A DNA stretch of 64,000 nucleotides from Candidatus Binatia bacterium (GTDB lineage: Bacteria > Desulfobacterota > Binatia > HRBIN30), in NCBI GenBank assembly GCA_026004215.1, contig BPIR01000002.1, positions 299,844-363,843 on the forward strand, written 5' to 3'. The stretch's first letter is position 1. The number at the start of each line of letters is the position of its first letter. Position numbers and translations under genes: made by a program. Below the pieces are notes generated by a model. It was not told where the DNA came from. It worked only from the letters and a program-made list of their open reading frames with translations, and searched no databases. Positions 43,015 through 52,386 of this stretch are shown in pieces.

Positions 43015-45219
43015 ATGTCCTGCCGGCAACGTTGCAGTCGTGCGTTGGCTCTTCTCCCATTGGCGGCATTCCTGGTCACCGCCACGCGGGTCACTGCCGC
43101 CATTCTCGAAGTGCCCACGTCGTACCCGACCATCCAGGCAGCACTCAATGCGGCGGGCCCCGGGGATACCGTGTTGGTCCGCGCCGGTGTCTACTCCGAA
43201 AAAGTCCGCTTCACGAACGGTGGGGCCCCGGGGGCGTTTTTGACTCTCTCCGCTGCCCCGAACGAAACGGTCGTACTCGACGGGGCCGGTGTAACGGGCG
43301 CCAACATGATTTTGGTGGAATCGAAGAGCTGGGTGCGCATCCAGGGCCTCGAACTGCGCAACAACCTCCAGGTCACCGACGGCTCCGGCATCCGGATTGT
43401 CGGAAGCGGTTCGCACATCGAAATTCGAGACAACCGCATCCACGACATGCGCGGCAAGAACGCCATGGGCATCACCGTCTACGGAACCGACCCTGCACCC
43501 ATTTCCGATCTCGTGATCGAAGGGAACGAGATTTTCGACTGTGAACCCGCCCCCAGCGAGGCACTGGTCTTGAACGGCAACGTGACCAACTTCGCGGTTC
43601 GCAACAATTACGTCCATGACGTCAACAACATCGGCATCGACTTCATCGGCGGCGAGCGTGACATTCAACCGGACCCGACCAAGGTCGCTCGATCCGGAGT
43701 TTGTGAAGGCAACCGCGTGTTGCGTGCACGGTCTTCTTACGGAGGCGGCTTCGCCGCCGGGATTTACGTGGACGGCGGGCGGGATATCCTCATCCAAAAC
43801 AATGAGGTCCGCCAGAGCGACCTCGGCATCGAGGTCGGCGCCGAGAATGCCGGCGTCGTCGCCTCCGGGATCGTCGTGCGCAACAACCTGCTCGCCTTCA
43901 ACGAGAAATCTGGTCTAGTCTTCGGCGGTTACTCGCCCGCGGTGGGGCGGGTGCAGAACTCCGTCTTCGAGAACAATACCTTGTATCACAACGACACGCT
44001 GTGGAGCGGTTTCGGCGAGTTATGGATTCAATGGGCCGAGAACAACGTCGTGCGCAACAATCTCGTGGTGGCCGGCAAGCAAAACCTGCTTCTGGTCACG
44101 ACACCAGGGGCTACCAACAACACATTGGACTATAATTTGTGGTTCGGTCCCACGAGCGAAAGCCAAAGCCGCTGGGTCTGGCAAGACGAAGCGCTCACCG
44201 GCTTCGCCGCCTACAGAACCCGCAGCGGACAAGACAGCCACTCGCAGTTTACGGATCCTTCGCTGCGTGCACCGGCCGAGGGTGACTTTCACCTGGAACC
44301 GAATTCTGCAGCCGTAGATGCGGGCGACCCGACCACCAACGTGCCTCCTGGCACTACCGACCTCGATGATGCGCCGCGCCTCAACGGAGCCCGCGTCGAC
44401 ATCGGTGCCGACGAAATGACCTGCGGGAACAACACTGTCGACCCGGGCGAAGTCTGTGACGACGGGAACACCACCGACTGCGATGGCTGCGATCGCAACT
44501 GCACGCCATCAGGCCAGTGCGGAAACCGCATCGTGTGCGGATCGGAACAATGCGATGATGGCAACCAACACTCCGGAGATTGCTGCTCCGCTTCCTGCCA
44601 GTTCGAACCAGCCGGCAGCCCGTGCGACGATGGGCGGCTGTGCACGACGGGGGATCAATGCAACGGATCGGGATCGTGCTCCGGCATTGCACTACCTCGA
44701 ACCAGTTGCATCCAGCCGAATCGCCCCGGCGCATCCCGTCTCCGAATCGCAGACGCCACGAACGATGCGCGCGACCTGCTCCAGTGGAGCTGGCGGGCAA
44801 CCAGCGGTACGAACTCCGCCGACCTCGGCGATCCGCAAAGCTCCACGGATTATGCGCTGTGTGTGTTCGACTCCGCCAACAACCAACCCAGCTTGGTCGC
44901 CGAACTTCCTGTAAGTAGCGGCGGCAGTTGTTCCGGGCGGGCCTGCTGGCGAGCACGGCGGGGCGGCTTTGTCTACCGCAATCGCTGGGCAAACGAAGCC
45001 GGAGTGCGAGCGCTTCATATCGCTGCGCGATCTTCGGGCGCGGCCACCATGAGCCTGCAAGCAAAAGGACCCAAGCTTTCGCTTCCGGCCCTACCACTGT
45101 CCCAACAGCCCGAGGTGGTGGCGGAACTGCGCAACTCGCTCGGACGATGCTGGCAAGCCCGGATGACCACACCGGCCAAACGCAACGGCGCTGCACAGTT
45201 TTCCGACGCCAGTGACTGA
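43015..45219 (+). CDS. Secreted right-handed beta-helix protein with Myxococcus-type Cys-rich repeat
   Basis: This 734-residue protein has a signal peptide (1-29). A right-handed parallel beta-helix follows (about 30-460), starting with the pectate-lyase-like ILEVPTSYPTIQAALNAAG, with many NNxV and xGI turns. Next come two Cys-rich repeats of the Myxococcus disorder type (CGNNTVDPGEVCDDGN and CGSEQCDDGNQHSG, about 465-530) and a beta-rich tail. Beta-helix proteins bind or cut polysaccharides, but no lyase triad is obvious. It may be a surface or secreted adhesin or glycan enzyme. No ribosome site stands out. Confidence 0.75.
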   Translation: MSCRQRCSRALALLPLAAFLVTATRVTAAILEVPTSYPTIQAALNAAGPGDTVLVRAGVYSEKVRFTNGGAPGAFLTLSAAPNETVVLDGAGVTGANMILVESKSWVRIQGLELRNNLQVTDGSGIRIVGSGSHIEIRDNRIHDMRGKNAMGITVYGTDPAPISDLVIEGNEIFDCEPAPSEALVLNGNVTNFAVRNNYVHDVNNIGIDFIGGERDIQPDPTKVARSGVCEGNRVLRARSSYGGGFAAGIYVDGGRDILIQNNEVRQSDLGIEVGAENAGVVASGIVVRNNLLAFNEKSGLVFGGYSPAVGRVQNSVFENNTLYHNDTLWSGFGELWIQWAENNVVRNNLVVAGKQNLLLVTTPGATNNTLDYNLWFGPTSESQSRWVWQDEALTGFAAYRTRSGQDSHSQFTDPSLRAPAEGDFHLEPNSAAVDAGDPTTNVPPGTTDLDDAPRLNGARVDIGADEMTCGNNTVDPGEVCDDGNTTDCDGCDRNCTPSGQCGNRIVCGSEQCDDGNQHSGDCCSASCQFEPAGSPCDDGRLCTTGDQCNGSGSCSGIALPRTSCIQPNRPGASRLRIADATNDARDLLQWSWRATSGTNSADLGDPQSSTDYALCVFDSANNQPSLVAELPVSSGGSCSGRACWRARRGGFVYRNRWANEAGVRALHIAARSSGAATMSLQAKGPKLSLPALPLSQQPEVVAELRNSLGRCWQARMTTPAKRNGAAQFSDASD

Positions 45220-45294
45220 CTGCGGCAAGTCGCGCAACCTTACCTTCCCCAGCACCCTGGCTTCGATGGCGCGACTCGGGTACACGAGCCCGTC

Positions 45295-47289
45295 ATGGTT
45301 TGCGTTCTAGGTCGTAGCGGCCGTCACTGGCCCAAGAGGTTCGTTGTCGTGTGCCTCGCGCTGCTCGGCGCGCTAGCAGGCTGTGGCAGTGACGGCGACC
45401 CGTCTACGAGCAGCGTTGTTCCGATTCCCGAGCCCCCGCCCGGCTGCAACCCGTTGGCTCCCGAATTCGATTGCCTGCTGCCGTTTCCCTCGAACGTGTT
45501 CACCGTGGCGGATGGGGAGTATCCCTCGGGCCGGCGGGTGGCCATCCCCGACTCCGCCCTACCTCACGACATCCACGACCGCCCGTTCGACCCGTCGCGC
45601 GTCCACGTTGCCGATGGCTTCTCGATGGGCACCCAAATCCTGGCATTGCTCGGCGACGCCGTGGACCTCGCTAACCTCGCCACCTACGATCCCAGCGATC
45701 CAGGGCGGCTCCTGCGCTCCCTCGCGCCCAGCAGCCCCACCGTCATCTTGGATGCCGATACGGGTGAACGCGTCTTCCATCTCGTGGACCTCGACCCGCG
45801 CGCAACCAACGATGCGCGGCGCGCCATCGTCTTGCGTCCCCTCGTCCGCCTCGCTCCTCGCCATCGCTACATCGTCGCTCTGCGAAGATTGACGGACCCG
45901 AGCGGCCGCCCGTTGCCTGCCCCATCTGGTTTCCGGCAGCTTCGTGATCGAACGATCACCGATCAGGTACTTGCCGCTCTCGCGCCGTACTACGAGTCGG
46001 CCATCTTCCCGGCCCTCGCCCGTGCCGGTGTCGATCGCCGAGAATTGCAGCTTGCTTGGGATTTTACGGTCGAATCGGAAGAACACGTGACACGCGATCT
46101 GCTGGCCATGCGCGACGACGCCCTAAATCGTTTTGCCGCCTCTCCACCGCCGGTAACCATCACCAAGGTGGAACCCTCGCGACGTAACGAATTGGCACGC
46201 CGGATCGAGGGCACCGTGGAGGTGCCGTTGTATTTGCAAAGCGCTCGACCCGGGGCCGCCATTCGGCGCGATGCCTCGGGAAAGCCGATGGCAACCACCA
46301 CGGTGCGAGTACCGTTCCTCGCCTTGGTCCCGCGCACTGCGGAAGAAAGCCCCCGGCCTCTGCGGCTCTTGCAGTTCGGGCACGGGTTCTTCGGCTCCGT
46401 AGCCGAAATGGAGCTGGGCTATTTACCTCGATTCTTACAGGACTTCGGCTTCGTTGCCCTAGGCACAGAGTGGTGGGGAATGTCGCAGGCCGATCTCACT
46501 ACCGTAGCTGCCGACCTGCTGAACGATCCGAGCTTGGCGATCCGCTTCACCGACCGTGTCCACCAAGCCATGATCAATTTCTTGGGTCTGGCCGCCGCGC
46601 GGGAGCAGCTTTTGCAACTGCCTGCGTTCCGTGGTCCCAATGCACCGGTGGCCGACCCAGGCGAATTGTATTTCATCGGTTTGAGCCAAGGCCACATTTT
46701 AGGGTCGACTTATCTCACCCTATCGCCCGATATCGAGAGGGCGATGGTCGGCGTCGGCGGAGCGGACTTTACATTCATCATGTTTCGCTCGCGGGCGTTT
46801 GGGCTGTTTCTCGGAATCATCGCCGGGATGTTCCCCGACCCGCTGGATCAACAGAAAATGACCGTGTTGCTGCAAACCGTATTCGACCGCATCGACCCGC
46901 TGACTTACGCGCCTTACCTCGTGTCCGCACCCTTACCTCGCGCACGGGCCAAGCGCATTCTCATGCAAATGGGAACGGGAGATGCGGAAGTGCCCAACTT
47001 ATCTACGGAGCTCCATGCACGCGCGGCCGGAATTCCCTTAGCCCTTCCGTCGGCGCACCTGGTACCCCAATTGCCGACGGTTTCGTTCCCCGTCGACGGA
47101 TCCGCCCTGGCCGTGTTCCATTACGACATCGAGCCCTTTCCCGCTATCCAACCCATCCCGCCCACGGAACCGAACGAGGTGCACGAGGGCCAAAGAGAGC
47201 TCCGCTCTGCGCAACGCCAGGTGGATGCTTTCTTTCGACCAGGAGGATTGATCGAAAACTTTTGCGAAGGCCCCTGCGATCCGGAGTGA
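45295..47289 (+). CDS. Lipoprotein of alpha/beta-hydrolase type
   Basis: This 664-residue protein has a lipoprotein signal with lipobox LAGC (Cys30). The N-terminal half is beta-rich (PFPSNVFTVADGEYPSGRRV; similar proteins occur in myxobacteria). The C-terminal half shows alpha/beta-hydrolase features: GHGFFG near residue 362 for the oxyanion region and the nucleophile elbow GLSQG near 463, with later Asp and His candidates. The elbow Ser suggests esterase or lipase activity on an unknown substrate. Its stop overlaps the photolyase ATG as TGATG. Confidence 0.65.
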   Translation: MVCVLGRSGRHWPKRFVVVCLALLGALAGCGSDGDPSTSSVVPIPEPPPGCNPLAPEFDCLLPFPSNVFTVADGEYPSGRRVAIPDSALPHDIHDRPFDPSRVHVADGFSMGTQILALLGDAVDLANLATYDPSDPGRLLRSLAPSSPTVILDADTGERVFHLVDLDPRATNDARRAIVLRPLVRLAPRHRYIVALRRLTDPSGRPLPAPSGFRQLRDRTITDQVLAALAPYYESAIFPALARAGVDRRELQLAWDFTVESEEHVTRDLLAMRDDALNRFAASPPPVTITKVEPSRRNELARRIEGTVEVPLYLQSARPGAAIRRDASGKPMATTTVRVPFLALVPRTAEESPRPLRLLQFGHGFFGSVAEMELGYLPRFLQDFGFVALGTEWWGMSQADLTTVAADLLNDPSLAIRFTDRVHQAMINFLGLAAAREQLLQLPAFRGPNAPVADPGELYFIGLSQGHILGSTYLTLSPDIERAMVGVGGADFTFIMFRSRAFGLFLGIIAGMFPDPLDQQKMTVLLQTVFDRIDPLTYAPYLVSAPLPRARAKRILMQMGTGDAEVPNLSTELHARAAGIPLALPSAHLVPQLPTVSFPVDGSALAVFHYDIEPFPAIQPIPPTEPNEVHEGQRELRSAQRQVDAFFRPGGLIENFCEGPCDPE

Positions 47290-48722
47290 TGCCAGCGACG
47301 GTCGTTTGGTTCTACAATGACCTGCGGGTCGGCGACAATGAAGCCCTCCTGGCCGCCTGTCGGCGCGGGGCTGTCATTGGGTTGTACACTTGGACCCCGA
47401 GCGAACTCGGCGACCGCGCTCCGGGTGCGGCCCGGCGCTGGTGGTTGCACCACGCCTTGACCAGCCTTGCCGCTAGCCTGGAACCTCTTGGTATTCCACT
47501 CGTGTTGCGCCAAGCCGAGCGAGCTGAAGTTGCGGTCGAGGACGTCCTCCGCGAAACGGAGGCAGATGCCGTCTACTGGAACAAAAGGTACGATCCGGCC
47601 GTGTCCGAACGCGACCGCCGGATCGCCGCGAGCCTCCGGCGCCGGGGAATTTGGGTCGCAGAGTACGACGGATGGTTGTTGCACGACCCGGCCTCGTTCC
47701 GCACGGAGCATGGTGACGCCTACCGTGTGTTCACTCCGTTCTGGCGCCGCTTTACCCGCCACACGCCACCCCCTCCGCGTCCGCGACCGACCGGATATTT
47801 CCGCCCGCGATGGCACCCCAACAGCGACGATCTGGCGGCCTGGCGATTGCTGCCACACGTCCCTTGGGACCGGGAGTTTTACCCCACCTGGGAACCCACC
47901 GAGCAAGGCGCCGAACGAGCCATCGAACAGTTCGTGCGTTTGAAGTTACCTGCCTATGCTCGGAAGCGCGACTTCCCCGCCTGCGAGGGAACATCTCGTC
48001 TCTCGCCGTACCTGGCAACAGGCCAAATTTCTCCTCGGCAGATTTGGTATCGGGTCTCAACGGCTGGGACCGAGAAGCAGTTCGCGGAGCCGTTTCTCCG
48101 GCAGCTCGCGTGGCGGGAGTTCGCATATCACGTTTTGGAAAGTCACCCGAACCTACACGAGCAACCGCTGCGCGCCGAGTTTCGCCACTTTCCTTGGAAA
48201 GACATTGCGATGTCCGATCTGCGGCGCTGGCAGCGAGGACACACCGGCATCCCCATCATAGATGCGGGCATGCGCCAGCTTTGGCGCACCGGCTGGATGC
48301 ACAACCGCGCTCGAATGATCGTGGCTTCGTGGCTCACAAAAAATTTGCAGGGCGACTGGCGGATCGGCGAACAGTGGTTCTGGGATACACTCGTGGACGC
48401 CGACCCCGCCAACAATGCGTTCGGCTGGCAATGGGTGGCCGGATGCGGAGCCGATGCCGCGCCGTACTGGAGGGTGTTTCAACCGCTGCGGCAGGCCAAG
48501 AGGTTCGATCCGAATGGCGACTATGTGCGCCGGTGGGTTCCAGAACTCGCCCAACTTCCCGACCAATTCGTTCACGAGCCCTGGCTTGCGCCCCCCGAGG
48601 TTCTCCAACGGGCCGGTGTGAAGCTCGACACGACCTACCCGGCACCCATGCTGGATCCAGTCGAGAGTCGCCGCGCTGCCCTCGCAGCGTTTGCCGCTTT
48701 TCGCCGGTCGAACGGACAATAA
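47289..48722 (+). CDS. phr: Deoxyribodipyrimidine photolyase (class I CPD type)
   Basis: This 477-residue flavoenzyme repairs cyclobutane pyrimidine dimers with blue light. The N-terminal alpha/beta antenna domain starts VVWFYNDLRVGDNEAL. The FAD domain shows the class I block FLRQLAWREFAYH and the core segment from MHNRARMIVASWLTKNLQ to DADPANNAFGWQWVAG. An RFDPNGDYVRRWVPEL end matches the family. The ATG shares bases with the lipoprotein stop (TGATG), so translation is coupled, although the functions look unrelated. Presence suggests exposure to light at some stage. Confidence 0.95.
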   Translation: MPATVVWFYNDLRVGDNEALLAACRRGAVIGLYTWTPSELGDRAPGAARRWWLHHALTSLAASLEPLGIPLVLRQAERAEVAVEDVLRETEADAVYWNKRYDPAVSERDRRIAASLRRRGIWVAEYDGWLLHDPASFRTEHGDAYRVFTPFWRRFTRHTPPPPRPRPTGYFRPRWHPNSDDLAAWRLLPHVPWDREFYPTWEPTEQGAERAIEQFVRLKLPAYARKRDFPACEGTSRLSPYLATGQISPRQIWYRVSTAGTEKQFAEPFLRQLAWREFAYHVLESHPNLHEQPLRAEFRHFPWKDIAMSDLRRWQRGHTGIPIIDAGMRQLWRTGWMHNRARMIVASWLTKNLQGDWRIGEQWFWDTLVDADPANNAFGWQWVAGCGADAAPYWRVFQPLRQAKRFDPNGDYVRRWVPELAQLPDQFVHEPWLAPPEVLQRAGVKLDTTYPAPMLDPVESRRAALAAFAAFRRSNGQ

Positions 48723-48747
48723 GGAACGGCACCCGACCCCGGCCGGC

Positions 48748-49470
48748 TCAGTTCCCGTTGGCGCGGTTCTGCCCGGCATCGCCCGTCAGCGCATCCGCCC
48801 GAACAGCAGTGCCGTAACCTCCGCTTTGCGCCCGACGCCGCTCGCGCCGGATCACGGCGCGAGCGTGCGCTTCTACTACTTCCTCCTTGCACATCCTAAG
48901 GAAGCTGCGGGATACGATCGCCAGCAGCGCCGCGTCCTCGACGATACCCAGGAAACCACGCGAGTCCGCAATCAGGTCCCGCGGTGCGGCGGCGTAAATC
49001 AATGCGGCAACCACCAGCGCCTTCCCTACCCCTGGAGTGCGCTTGTCCCTCAACAAGCGCACGTACACTGCCGCACCGCGCCGCATACTCGCCCCGACCC
49101 CCCGCAGATCACCGGCTAACCCTCGCTCCACGATCTGCCGACTCCAAGAGCCCGCAACCAGCACCCACACGAAGCCGCCGACGATTCCCGGAAGCCACGT
49201 TACCCACAGCCGCAATGCATGGCCGACCACACGGCGAAACCGCCGCAGAGCTTGGCGCACATCCTTCCGGAGTTGCTTCAAACGAGGCGTCACGTCACCG
49301 TCGGTGACAAGGTAAATCCCGCTTGCTGTGCCAGCAGGTAACACGCCCCCGGCTAAGCCCATCCCCGCTTCGGGTGCGTCAGCAGCGCCAACGTCCCCGG
49401 CCGAATATACAAACGCCACGGCAACGCAAAGGCTCCAGCGTACCGCGCGTCGTCCCACTTCGAGCACCAC
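48748..49470 (-). CDS. DUF1232 (YkvA)-domain protein with signal peptide
   Basis: This protein of about 240 residues has an N-terminal hydrophobic segment (WSLCVAVAFVYSAG), then a charged helical region and membrane helix (about residues 85-110). Its DUF1232 domain (about 140-200) holds the typical VYVRLLRDKRTPGVGKAL and AAPRDLIADSRG. Family members have no known reaction. The frame is open upstream to 49557 but would overlap the response regulator gene. A GTG at 49470 gives a sensible signal peptide, though AAGGAG lies a rather long 13 bases upstream. The gene follows the response regulator on the same strand and may be co-transcribed. Confidence 0.6.
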   Translation of the reverse strand: MVLEVGRRAVRWSLCVAVAFVYSAGDVGAADAPEAGMGLAGGVLPAGTASGIYLVTDGDVTPRLKQLRKDVRQALRRFRRVVGHALRLWVTWLPGIVGGFVWVLVAGSWSRQIVERGLAGDLRGVGASMRRGAAVYVRLLRDKRTPGVGKALVVAALIYAAAPRDLIADSRGFLGIVEDAALLAIVSRSFLRMCKEEVVEAHARAVIRRERRRAQSGGYGTAVRADALTGDAGQNRANGN

Positions 49471-49492
49471 GGCCCGGCGCCGTCTCCTTGCC

Positions 49493-49888
49493 TCACACGC
49501 GCTGTGGCCGGCCGTGTTCCAACAGTCGTTCCAGTTTTTGCCGAACCACTTCCGCATCCGTGATCGGCTTGGCGATATAGTCGTCGCAACCTACTGCCAA
49601 CGCTCGTTGCTCGTCGCCGGCCATCGCTTGGGCCGTAAGCGCAATGATGGGTATGCTTCGGCCCACATCGCTTGCCCTCAGTCGCCGCGTGGCCTCCCAG
49701 CCGTCCAGTACCGGCATCTTGAGGTCCATAAAGATCAAGTCGGGAGGGTTCTCCGCCACCAGCCGCAACGCCTCTTCGCCGTTACCCGCTTCCACGATTT
49801 CGTAATCCCCGAAACGCCGCAGGCGGTAGACTAGAATCCTCCGGTTGTCGACATTGTCTTCCACAACCAAAATCCGTTTCCGCGTCAT
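49493..49888 (-). CDS. Single-domain response regulator
   Basis: This 131-residue protein consists of one receiver domain with acidic pocket VVEDN, phosphoacceptor Asp55 in FMDLKMP, Thr in ALTA and Lys in IAKP. There is no output domain, so it works as a phosphate carrier or binds a partner, like CheY or Spo0F. The ATG at 49888 starts right before the first strand. No kinase is adjacent. The hybrid kinase at 22662 is the only one in the window. Confidence 0.88.
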   Translation of the reverse strand: MTRKRILVVEDNVDNRRILVYRLRRFGDYEIVEAGNGEEALRLVAENPPDLIFMDLKMPVLDGWEATRRLRASDVGRSIPIIALTAQAMAGDEQRALAVGCDDYIAKPITDAEVVRQKLERLLEHGRPQRV

Positions 49889-49924
49889 AGCCTCAGCATA
49901 TAATCGCAAGCCAAAGATCCAAAC

Positions 49925-49961
49925 AAGAAAAAAGGCCGCCGCCCATCATAGGCGGCGGCCT
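49925..49961 (-). terminator. Rho-independent terminator of the four-paralogue cluster
   Basis: Read on the minus strand, a perfect 12-base stem (AAGGCCGCCGCC with GGCGGCGGCCTT, seven-base loop) is followed by a T tract. It lies 25 bases after the stop at 49986 and separates the cluster from the response regulator. Confidence 0.9.
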
Positions 49962-49985
49962 TCCACCACGGCAAACAGCCAGGCC

Positions 49986-51221
49986 TCAGTAGGCAACCGT
50001 ATCGGCCTGGCTCTTGTCACCTCGCAAGTGAACGTTGAAGCTCGCGGAGCGAACGGCGTTGTTGTTGGGATTCCTGTGGAACTCCTCCACTACCGCCAAG
50101 ATGCCATTACCGGGGTTCCCATCGCCGCTCAGCACCGGCCGGATCACGGTCTGCCCGGCGAGCGTCCCTTGCACCGCCACATTGAACACCGAAAAGGCTT
50201 CTTGCCCGGCCCGCCGATCGAGCCGCGACAGTTGGGTCTCGCGGAAACACCGGAACCGCGTACTCGCAGACATTCGTTGCTCGAACTCGTTAAAGACAAC
50301 GAATTGCAGCGTGTGCACGGGCGCGTTCGGGTCGCTTTCGAGGCGCTCGCTGCACGGCACCAGCGTGATGTCGCTCGTTACCTGCCGAGTCGCCGACAGG
50401 TTTGCGTTGTCGAAGAAGTGGTCCACAACAACCTGGGCCGAGCACCCGGCGTACTCTCGGTTCTGCCCGCCTAAGAGCAGCGTGGTATCGCTCTGGGGAG
50501 AACCGTCGGACGCCACTGCTTGCACTCCAATTGCATTGTACGTCTGCACGTCCACCAACGCACTATTCACCCGGTAGATCGATGCATTCCCAACGAGGTC
50601 GTTGCGGTTCACCGGCGTATTCGGGTCGTCTCCGGTACCGACGACCTGGACGCACTTGAGCTCGCCCAGAAAAACCCCCGGAGCCAGCGGCGGAACCCGG
50701 CCGATGTCCTGCGTCTGGCAAGAGGCTCCAATCCCGGAACAGTCGCTATTCGCACTGCACGGAAGCCCTGGAGATGTTCCACCAACACAGAACCCCGTTG
50801 TGACCACCCCTTCACTTGCGCGCCAGCCCACCGGCTGGTTCGCGGTGAGATTCAAATCGAAGTTCTGCGCGTCGCAGGAGCTCAGCGTGCAAATTCCGCC
50901 GGACGCACAATCTTCGTTGGAATTACACGCCCCGAATCCGTCCACTCCGCGGCCCACCGTGCACCGCGGAGTGCCGTCCACGTAGAAGCAGTGCACCGTG
51001 GTCGGGCTGCTGCTGGTATTCGTGATACGGATCACTGTATCCATCGGTACCCCGTTGAGATCGCCGGATGTGTCCACGACGATTTTTGGAAACACGAGGT
51101 AACCCGCGGCTTCCTCCGTGCTCACCTTCTGAGCGCTGGCTGCCCAGCTCAGCCCCATCACCAAGGATCCAACCAACGCCGCCAGTGCGGCACGTTGCCC
51201 GATCCAGCTTGTGTTCCTCAT
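49986..51221 (-). CDS. Secreted HCFY-family protein, paralogue 1
   Basis: This 411-residue protein has a signal peptide ending WAASA. It carries motifs shared by all four tandem genes: LVFPKIVVD with DTVIRITNT, HCFYVDG, FDLNLTANQPVGWR, FLGELKCVQV, YNAIG, TLVPCSERLE and FVVFNEFEQRMS. Several Cys pairs (for example CNSNEDCASGGICTLSSC) suggest disulfides outside the cell. No named family was recognised; the N-terminal motif looks like a secreted beta-sandwich. It ends at a strong terminator, so it is the last gene of the unit. A GAAAGG eight bases upstream supports the ATG at 51221. Confidence 0.7.
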   Translation of the reverse strand: MRNTSWIGQRAALAALVGSLVMGLSWAASAQKVSTEEAAGYLVFPKIVVDTSGDLNGVPMDTVIRITNTSSSPTTVHCFYVDGTPRCTVGRGVDGFGACNSNEDCASGGICTLSSCDAQNFDLNLTANQPVGWRASEGVVTTGFCVGGTSPGLPCSANSDCSGIGASCQTQDIGRVPPLAPGVFLGELKCVQVVGTGDDPNTPVNRNDLVGNASIYRVNSALVDVQTYNAIGVQAVASDGSPQSDTTLLLGGQNREYAGCSAQVVVDHFFDNANLSATRQVTSDITLVPCSERLESDPNAPVHTLQFVVFNEFEQRMSASTRFRCFRETQLSRLDRRAGQEAFSVFNVAVQGTLAGQTVIRPVLSGDGNPGNGILAVVEEFHRNPNNNAVRSASFNVHLRGDKSQADTVAY

Positions 51222-51271
51222 AGCGCCAACCTTTCTTTGGTCGAACCGCATCATGGCGTCACCCTCTTTCC

Positions 51272-52306
51272 CTACGGTAGCCGAACGGTTCCCACCGCAG
51301 ATCCACCAGTATGTACGTTCGACGCAGCGGTGCCGGTTACCCCGGCCTGATCCGCGTGCGCCGATTCCGCCACGGCAACGGCGCCAGCACCCGAAACGCT
51401 AAGCTGCGCCTGCGCAAAGATCGTGCTGATTGCGCCCCCGGAGAGCAGAGTGGATCGGAACTGCCCGGTTGTTTGCGGAGTGTTTCCTAAGTCTACGGAT
51501 GTCCAACACTGGTACGGGAACGATCCGCTAAATGGAGACTCGAACTCGTCGTACACGATGAAAGATACCGTGCCGTTGCTCCGCACACCGGCCTGAAGGT
51601 CGATATTGCAGGACAGGAGCGTGAGGTTGGTCGAAATAAACGAATTCAGGCTTGCGCTCCCCAAGTCCTCGATCACCGGATCCAGCGAACCGCGCGGGCT
51701 GAAGTTGAGCGTGAGCTCGCTCGGGCAAGTCTCGTACTCCGTCCCGTTCAAGTTCAAGGGGTTGTCGAGGCTATTCGCCACCGCTCCCAGCGCGAACGCA
51801 TTGTACTTACTGACGTCCCCATTCGAATCGTCTAGGATTGTGACTTCACCCTTCAATCGGTTCTGGCCGAACGGGTTTCCGTTCTGGTCCACTTCCACAC
51901 AAACCAACGCGCCTTGGAAGCCGGGTGGAACCGGCGGAATGAGCCCAGCATCGAAGCCGGCCCCCGCGCTCCCGAACGGATCCGTTGGATCCACGCGACG
52001 ACCCTGGGATACTCTCCATTGCGTGGGCTGCTGGCGCGTCAATACCAATTCAAAGTCGGTTGCCCCGCAGTAGCCCCCACCGTCCGGCGCGAACAGGTAG
52101 AAGCAATGCACCCAGTTGATGTTGTTGCCGGTATTGGTGAGCTGGATAATGGTGTCGCGGTTTTGCGTTCGCACGACCTTCGGGAACATGAGAATCGAGC
52201 CCGGCCGATCACTACCCGAGCGTGTCTGGGCATGCGTTGCGGCAGCAGACCCGAGGATGCACATTACGCTCATCCCCAAAAGCCAGCTCCTCCTGAGTGC
52301 CCTCAT
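51272..52306 (-). CDS. Secreted HCFY-family protein, paralogue 2
   Basis: This 344-residue member is the shortest. It keeps signal peptide (ending THAQ), ILMFPKVVRT, DTIIQLTNT, VHCFYLF, FELVLTRQQPTQWRVS, FQGALVCVEV, NRLKGEVTI and YNAFALGAVA. It lacks most of the extra Cys loops of the other three. GGAGGAG upstream fixes the ATG at 52306. It lies 50 bases from paralogue 1 and 80 from paralogue 3, so the cluster may be one operon. Function unknown. Confidence 0.7.
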   Translation of the reverse strand: MRALRRSWLLGMSVMCILGSAAATHAQTRSGSDRPGSILMFPKVVRTQNRDTIIQLTNTGNNINWVHCFYLFAPDGGGYCGATDFELVLTRQQPTQWRVSQGRRVDPTDPFGSAGAGFDAGLIPPVPPGFQGALVCVEVDQNGNPFGQNRLKGEVTILDDSNGDVSKYNAFALGAVANSLDNPLNLNGTEYETCPSELTLNFSPRGSLDPVIEDLGSASLNSFISTNLTLLSCNIDLQAGVRSNGTVSFIVYDEFESPFSGSFPYQCWTSVDLGNTPQTTGQFRSTLLSGGAISTIFAQAQLSVSGAGAVAVAESAHADQAGVTGTAASNVHTGGSAVGTVRLP

Positions 52307-52386
52307 GATATTCTCCTCCTTGCGGTTTCCTTCCGCATAACGTTGGACCTCTTCACCCCTTACTCCCGTCGCAATGGCCGCAGTGC

